A stretch of DNA of 64,000 nucleotides. Source: Marsupella aquatica (lineage: Eukaryota; Marchantiophyta). Each line of letters begins with the position of its first letter. The first letter of the stretch is position 1. This document shows positions 58,560-64,000 of this stretch, piece by piece. The DNA lies in contig OZ316897.1 in the NCBI GenBank assembly GCA_973895155.1, positions 4,216,001 through 4,280,000 on the forward strand. Reading direction: 5' to 3'. The translations under genes and the position numbers were made by a program. Below the pieces are notes generated by a model. It worked only from the letters and a program-made list of their open reading frames with translations, was not told the DNA's origin and did not search any database.

Positions 58560-59760
58560 AGCTCCTCATTAGGCAACCCATGCATGTCGGCAATTTTATG
58601 GACTAAGACCTCCTTCTTGAGGGTTGAGTATCCTCTCACTCCCTGTGCTTTCAACCAATCTTGCAACCTCTTAGTAGTAATTGCTTGGAGCTAGGAACGA
58701 GACATGGCAACATCGATGTCAATAGTAACAGTGTATATGACACTCAACATCTTATCCACAAACTTTTTGACCAGGTTCTTTGCCTTATGTCACAAGTCTT
58801 TTTGGTTCCTAATCCCCATATCCTTCACAATATTATTGATAGTGGCTTTATCATCATGAATGACCTCGATGATAGATATCCCTACCTCTCTCAAGCTATC
58901 TAATGCCTTTTTGGTACCCCTGTCCTCCATATACCAGGCATTTCCCTCCTCCCTCCTCAGAATTGTGACCATGTCAATTACTCTGTTATTCTCAATGTTG
59001 AAAATAGATGTGGTACCATGAAAACCGCTCCTAGATGAATCCCATCGGGTATCTAAATAAACTACTAATCCAGGATCTGTCATAAACCAAAGAAAGTAGA
59101 CAATGTAAGGAACATCAACCTGGTCAAGCCAAAAGTCATTGAGCCTCAAGTACCATAACAAAACTCATCACTAACCTGTCTCAGTCGTCCACCTCCGATC
59201 AATTAATGTTGTCTTTCAACTCCTCCCACATGCGTCTTTTACTTTGAACCCACTCTTTTTTGACAACTGCTATCCATCCACCTCGTGGTCGCCCATGGCC
59301 ACTTTGAAAGTCATGCCAATGAGCCGCTGTAGGGACATGTAATCCTAGATGTGAGGCAACAATAGCCAAGAAGGTGTAAGTAAGACCAGAGCAAAGGGTG
59401 GAATGGTACAACCTAGGTGTAATCATAGGAGAACTCCTCCCAGGCCATGTATATGCCACCGAGGGAGTAGCCGATCAACAAATATACCCAACAACTCACG
59501 ATCAAAGAACAATACTCTAGCTGGCATACGGGATGTTGCTCTATGAGTAGACTGTGGGTCCAAAGGTCCTATAGACTGAGAGTCAAGAATATTAGATGGC
59601 CCAGTTCTGGCCAATGGAGATGGTGTTGGGTTTGCCTCTTGCAATGGTCCGGTAGGCTGGGAGTCTGGCACATTGAATGCCTCCTGACAGAAGAACCCCA
59701 CAAATGCATGTTAGACATTGTGTAATTTGTAGTCCAAGTCAATTTGGCATTAAGACGCAA
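58560..59760 (-). pseudogene. DDE transposase fragments with SAP-like tail
   Basis: 59459-59199: LYHSTLCSGLTYTFLAIVAS and HVPTAAHWHDFQ match the N-terminal part of a transposase-like family seen in cnidarians and some plants. 59161-58790: VVYLDTRWDSSRSGFHGTTS, IFNIENNRVIDMVTILRREE and IEVIHDDKATINNIVKDMGI give the first two Asp of a DDE fold. The conserved Trp of D(L)WH is a TGA at 58790-58792, after which HKAKNLVKKFVDKM follows in frame. 58690-58560 reads LQDWLKAQGVRGYSTLKKEV, a SAP-like helix pair. An upstream Pro/Ser-rich piece (59701-59462) may belong. It sits between two gypsy elements. Family call by remembered pattern. Confidence 0.6.
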
Positions 59761-59822
59761 GAGTCATACCCCCGTTTCCTCATCCACAATGTCATTTGCT
59801 CCCAAAGCTGTAAGAGCATCTG

Positions 59823-59998
59823 TGTCGTGACATATAGTATCATAGCCATAGTGTATCAAAAACATACAAGGCACCGACAATGCACATATGCAAGCTGCTA
59901 GCAACCAACATGCATAGAAAAAATCCCATCACATTTACAAGTGCCAAGAAAAAGCAAATGAAGTGGTATGTACATAGTGGAGGTGTAAACCTCTGTAT
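59823..59998. repeat. 176-bp direct repeat, copy 1
   Basis: Starts TGTCGTGACATATAGTATC and ends GTGTAAACCTCTGTAT. About 95% identical to copy 2 at 60725-60900, differing in a handful of transitions. The intervening 726 bp is AT-rich. Confidence 0.9.
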
Positions 59999-60499
59999 AT
60001 AAAAGGCGTAAAAGAAAAAATTGTACTAAAATCAAATCAAAACCCGACGGGATGCCAAGATCGGCCAAGAGCATCTAACGAATCACTGTGTGAATCCCGT
60101 GTACAGAACTGACGAGCACTGTTTGAGCTCTGTCAATAGCGATTCAAGAAGAACTGAAAAAACAAAGAAAGACATGCCCTAAGCAAGCAAAGTCCTGGCG
60201 TCACACTAACAAGCGCATTTTCTTCAAGAACATCTAGAATTTGCTATAAGAACATGTTGTTAACTCAACTAGTACACTAGCCTCAACTACATACCTAGCG
60301 GGCATGCGAGGGACATGTCGATGTGCACAAGAGGCACTGTCCCTTAGGAGGTATTTACAAACGACAGCAAACAACAAACAGTAACAGCAAACAGAAACCG
60401 GTAACAGGAAACAGAAACTGTTAACAAACAAATGAGTGGTAATTTTTTTAGAAATTTTTAGAAATTTTTTTTGGATTTTTTTTTTTGCTGAAATTGTTT

Positions 60500-60545
60500 T
60501 TTGCCAACGCCCGGCGCTGGTAATGCTAGCGCCCAAAGCTAGCCA
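60500..60545. repeat. Outlying AGCGCC-N-GGCGCT palindromes
   Basis: AACGCCCGGCGCTGG (about 60506) and TAGCGCCCAAAGCTA (about 60526) are variants of the palindrome family of pair B. They lie between the two 176-bp repeats, far from that pair. Confidence 0.65.
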
Positions 60546-60724
60546 AAAATTGTTTTTATTTAATTTTTTTTGGAAAATGTGACTTTTTTGAAAATATTTT
60601 TTGATTGTCATTTTTCTTGGTAATAGTAACTTTTTGCTTGTAACAAGAAAATTTTTGCTGGTACCAGGAAACCTGTTTCCTATTTTCTGTCACGGGTGCC
60701 ATACCCGTCCCTTGGCATGACAAC

Positions 60725-60900
60725 TGTCGTGACATATAGTATCGTAGCCATAGTGTATCAAAAACATACAAGGCACCAACAATGCACATATGCAAGCTGC
60801 TAGCAACCAACATGCATAGAAAAAGTCCCATCACATTTACAAGTGCCAAGAAAAAGCAAATGAAGTGGTATGTACGTAGTTGAGGTGTAAACCTCTATAT
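60725..60900. repeat. 176-bp direct repeat, copy 2
   Basis: Same sequence as 59823-59998 with a few changes. It is followed by CCCCCCAGACC, a purine tract on the minus strand (GGTCTGGGGGG), directly after element 2's integrase end. It may therefore be LTR sequence of element 2, although the junction lacks the usual TG. Confidence 0.9.
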
Positions 60901-61159
60901 CCCCCCAGACCACAACCAAAAGGAGGGCTGAAGAATATTCAGGTAGCACGTGGAGCACAACAAGGGCAAAACCATAACCCTTTTGGCACCTGGGTAAGTT
61001 CAGGCCAAAGGCAAAAAAGATGGTACCCTCCATTGCAATTGTCACACAACAGCATCTGGTCAACATCATCAATTCGCAAGTACACTTTGCATGGGAATTC
61101 ACAGGTGGGATCCAAGTAGAAGTGACAATGGTGGGATCCAGGTTAGGCAGATGACAAGG

Positions 61160-64000
61160 GGCGCAATTCTTGGCATTGTCAACAATTGTGCGCCCATCTG
61201 CCCCTTGTAACTTTAGCACTCTAGATGGTCGAATAGCCTTAACCCTGAGAATAGTATGACTGGTAGAGGTGTCCAGGGTGTCATTAGCTTGCCGCTGCAA
61301 ATACACAAAATCTCCCACTTCAAACTTCCTGACCTTGGGCTGAAAAGTGCCCCACATGTGTGTGCATAACGCAGTGTGTCCCTGTGCTGTGCAATGGCCA
61401 AACTCTCCATGGCCATGGGCATAACCCTCCTGAATAGGGCAGCTCTCTCAAAGATCACATCAGACCAAGTTACAACTAAATCCAAGTCCACCACCTGAAG
61501 CATGTGAGCAGCAATAGCAGAAGGTGGAACTTGGTGACGACAAAACAACAAAAAGTAGGGAGAAAAGTTAGACAGTGATGCATGTCTAGACATCCTATAC
61601 CCCATGGCAATGTACGGTAAGGCCAGGTCCCAATCCTCCTTGTTTTTGGTGAGGCAAATCTTTCGGAGACCCTTCTTGCATGTCTGAACCATGCGCTCTG
61701 CCAAGCCATGTGCTTGTGGGTGATCTTGTGATGTCTAATGATGATCAATGAGGGCCTGATCAAGTAGCTCCTGGAACTCTCCTCTGAACTCTGATCCTTG
61801 GTCAATGAGACATTTTGCACAAGCTCCAAAGCGGCTGAGAACTTGTTGAAGAAATGGCTTGGCTGGTGCTATGGGAGGTCTTATCCGGCAATGCCACAAG
61901 TTCTATCCACTTAGAGAAATGCTCTATCATGATCATGATGTAGAGATTACCCCAAGATGTGAGGGGTAATTCTCCAGCCAAATCACATGACCAACGATAA
62001 AACATGCCCTGAATAGGGAGTGGATGAAGTGTGGGTTGTCGAGATGTGAAAGAAGTCCTTACCCTATCACACTGCTCACACCGGGCAATAACATCTCAAA
62101 CCTGGTCATGCATGCCTCTCCAATGATAATGGGGAACCAAGAGGCTGTAAGTCCTCTTAACGCCAAAATGACCAAGCTCATAATGTACCTTACAGATAAG
62201 GCCAACCCTCTCATGAATGGGTGGAACCACCACTTCCTTGTCTGGCAAGCAGCGCACGGGATGATCTCCCTTCCACAAGTAACGCTTGGACCTCTGTTGA
62301 ATTTGGTCTCTTTGGGCTGCAGTGACATGTGTGGGGTATTCTCCATGCTACAGAAATCTTAGAGTATCGTTGTCCTCTCATGTCCACCACGGGTGGGTCA
62401 ACAACGTAGCATGGTAGCAAAGCAAGATAGGTAGATGCATGAAATGTAGGCAAGATGGAACCCTAGTCAAACTCCTGCCGTGCATCTAAGGAATCATTAG
62501 AGGTAATCAAAGGGCTGCGAGACATAGTGTCAGCATTCTAATGTATCACACCAGACCTATGAATTACCTCAAAGTCATACTCCTGGAGTAAGAGTGCCCA
62601 ACGATCAAGCTTGCCAGTAAGCTTGTCGTTAGTCATCAACCACTTCAAGGGCTAGTGGTCTGTGTAGAGATTAAACCTGGTCCCGTAGAGGTAGGGCCTG
62701 TAATGTATGACAGCCCACACAATAGCAAGGCATTCACCCTCATAAAAAGAATAATGACTGTCTGTCTGATTGTTGCTCCTGGATGCATAGACAATGATGT
62801 ATTCCTTACCTTCCTCATCATGCTGGCCCAGAATGGCACCAATCCCACGGGCACTGCAATCTATGAGTAGCACAAAGACCTTGCTGAAATCAGGTCTTCT
62901 CAACACAAGGTATTCTAAGAGCTTCTCCTTCAAAGTGGCAAATGCTGCCTCAACATCTGTACTCTATGTCCAAGTCACATTCTTTTTCAACAAAGAGTAC
63001 AATGGGTGTGCAATGGTACTAAAATCTTTGATGTAGTCCGGTAATAATTGCACAACTCAATAAAGCACCTAAGAGTGTGAACATCAGTAGGAGTGGGCAT
63101 CTCCAAGATGGATATCACCTTGGCCCAGTGAGCCATGGTTCCATTTGGAAGAATGCGATGCCCAAGATATACTACTGATTTGACAGCAAATTCATACTTC
63201 TTGGGGTGTATCTTTAGGTTCACTTTCTTAAGCCTCATGAATAGCTCCTCAAGGTCAAGTAGATGCTGGTCAAATCCTTGTTATGGACCAACACATCATC
63301 AATGTAGCATTTCAGAAACTCAGCACCTTGAAGAACCTGGTCCATGACTCTTTGAAAGAATATGGGTGCATTCTTCAAGCCAAATGGCATCACTAATCAC
63401 TCCCATAGTTGGTTACTACCATGGAAAGTTGTTTTCTTGTGATCCTTTGTAAGCAGCAAAATCTGGTTAAAAGCCTTGCCTTAGATCCACAAGAGTGAAG
63501 ATGTCTGAGTCTCCAATGCTATCAAATAGCTCCTTTGGCCGTGGCATGGGGTATCTGTCCTGGGGTGTGACCAGGTTCAGTGGCCTGTAGTCCCCACACA
63601 TGCGCTTCTCTGTCCATAATCCATTGGAATCCTTCTTTGTTGGCATCACTATAGCTGCTGCAAAAACTGATGATGGCTGAATAAGACCAGCTTCATAGAG
63701 CTCTTGGCACCTCTCATCCACCAGCTGCCACTCATGCTTACTCAAACGGTGTCTCCGCCTAAAGATAGGTGTTTCATCAGCCAACACAATGGAGAACTGC
63801 ATAGTCTTGCACTTACCCAAGTCCTTCATAGAGAAAGCAACACGCTAGATCATGCTTGAGGAGCAAATTCAGCAGCTGGTCCTTCTATCTTTTACTCAAG
63901 TGGTTGTCCATGATGAATGTGTAGTTGGCAACACTAGGAATCGGACCTGATGTACTTGTGCTTGAAGAACCACAAGTGCTAGCCTCTTCACTGTCCAAGC
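61160..64000 (-). pseudogene. Ty3/gypsy element 2 pol: RT, RNase H, integrase, cut by the right edge
   Basis: Read from right to left. 63829-63467: RT start (ELYEAGLIQPSSVFAAAIVM, KRMCGDYRPLNLVTPQDRYP, TLVDLRQGF). A broken middle at 63.25-63.45 kb holds the YVDD-equivalent region. 63238-62987: RT connection (YLGHRILPNG). 62933-62652: RNase H (VLLIDCSARGIGAILGQHDE, YASRSNNQTDSHYSFYEGEC, YTDH). 62346-62059: zinc-binding HHCC part. 62005-61213: integrase core, including AERMVQTCKKGLR. 61357-61160: integrase tail (KFEVGDFVYLQRQ, RVLKLQGADGRT). Several frameshifts and stops. Better preserved than element 1 but also dead. The gag and 5' LTR must lie beyond 64 kb. Confidence 0.88.

Noticed and set aside
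59823-60900. The 176-bp repeats as LTRs of a TRIM element
   Set aside because: No tRNA primer site is seen inside either repeat, the outer ends do not form TG...CA, and target duplications are not evident.

Overview
The window looks like nuclear DNA of a land plant. Protein-coding genes are split by GT-AG introns. There is a run of TTTAGGG telomere-type repeats at 14.65 kb, an intact spliced gene for the ribosome-assembly GTPase LSG1 with a plant-type telo-box promoter, and abundant Ty3/gypsy, Ty1/copia, LINE and DNA-transposon debris. The mix suggests a repeat-rich genome, possibly of a bryophyte or another early-diverging lineage, but the sequence does not fix the species. No rRNA, tRNA or CRISPR array was recognised by eye.

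0-28.9 kb is the most unusual part. Two gene pairs lie one after the other in the same layout. Pair A has a long minus-strand gene (69-5834) and a plus-strand DUF7869-type transposase-like gene (15357-18801). Pair B has a shorter minus-strand relative (19305-23407) and a plus-strand GCM/WRKY-DDE-SWIM, Mutator-like gene (24.6-28.5 kb). The two minus-strand genes seem to be paralogues: an N-terminal ParB/sulfiredoxin-like domain, a helical middle, a permuted methyltransferase-like fold and an acidic tail. Copy A also carries an FCP1/NIF phosphatase-like domain fused in frame. Directly upstream of each minus-strand gene lies an array of short GC-rich palindromes, CCCGCGGG-type for A and AGCGCC-N-GGCGCT-type for B. 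The same palindromes recur in the introns and flanks of the genes in that pair and not in the other pair. All four genes carry in-frame stops or frameshifts, so these copies are decaying. I read them as two members of an undescribed two-gene mobile element family; this is an inference.

Between the halves of pair A lies a 3.3-kb satellite (9.7-13.0 kb) with a higher-order repeat of about 440 bp.

28.9-43.5 kb holds the ordinary genes: LSG1 (32360-35524, 665 codons in seven exons, frame closed throughout) behind a tandemly triplicated promoter/leader, a frameshifted DUF2062 membrane-protein gene (38.6-39.0 kb) and exons of an unrecognised gene (40.6-41.0 kb).

43.9-64 kb is a nest of retroelements, nearly all on the minus strand: a decayed Ty1/copia element with its 3' LTR at 43877-44500 and a 5'-truncated LINE inside it (50.5-51.25 kb); a decayed Ty3/gypsy element (about 53.8-58.5 kb); fragments of a DDE transposase (58.56-59.76 kb); a 176-bp direct repeat pair around 60 kb; and a second Ty3/gypsy element (60.9-64 kb) that runs off the right edge.
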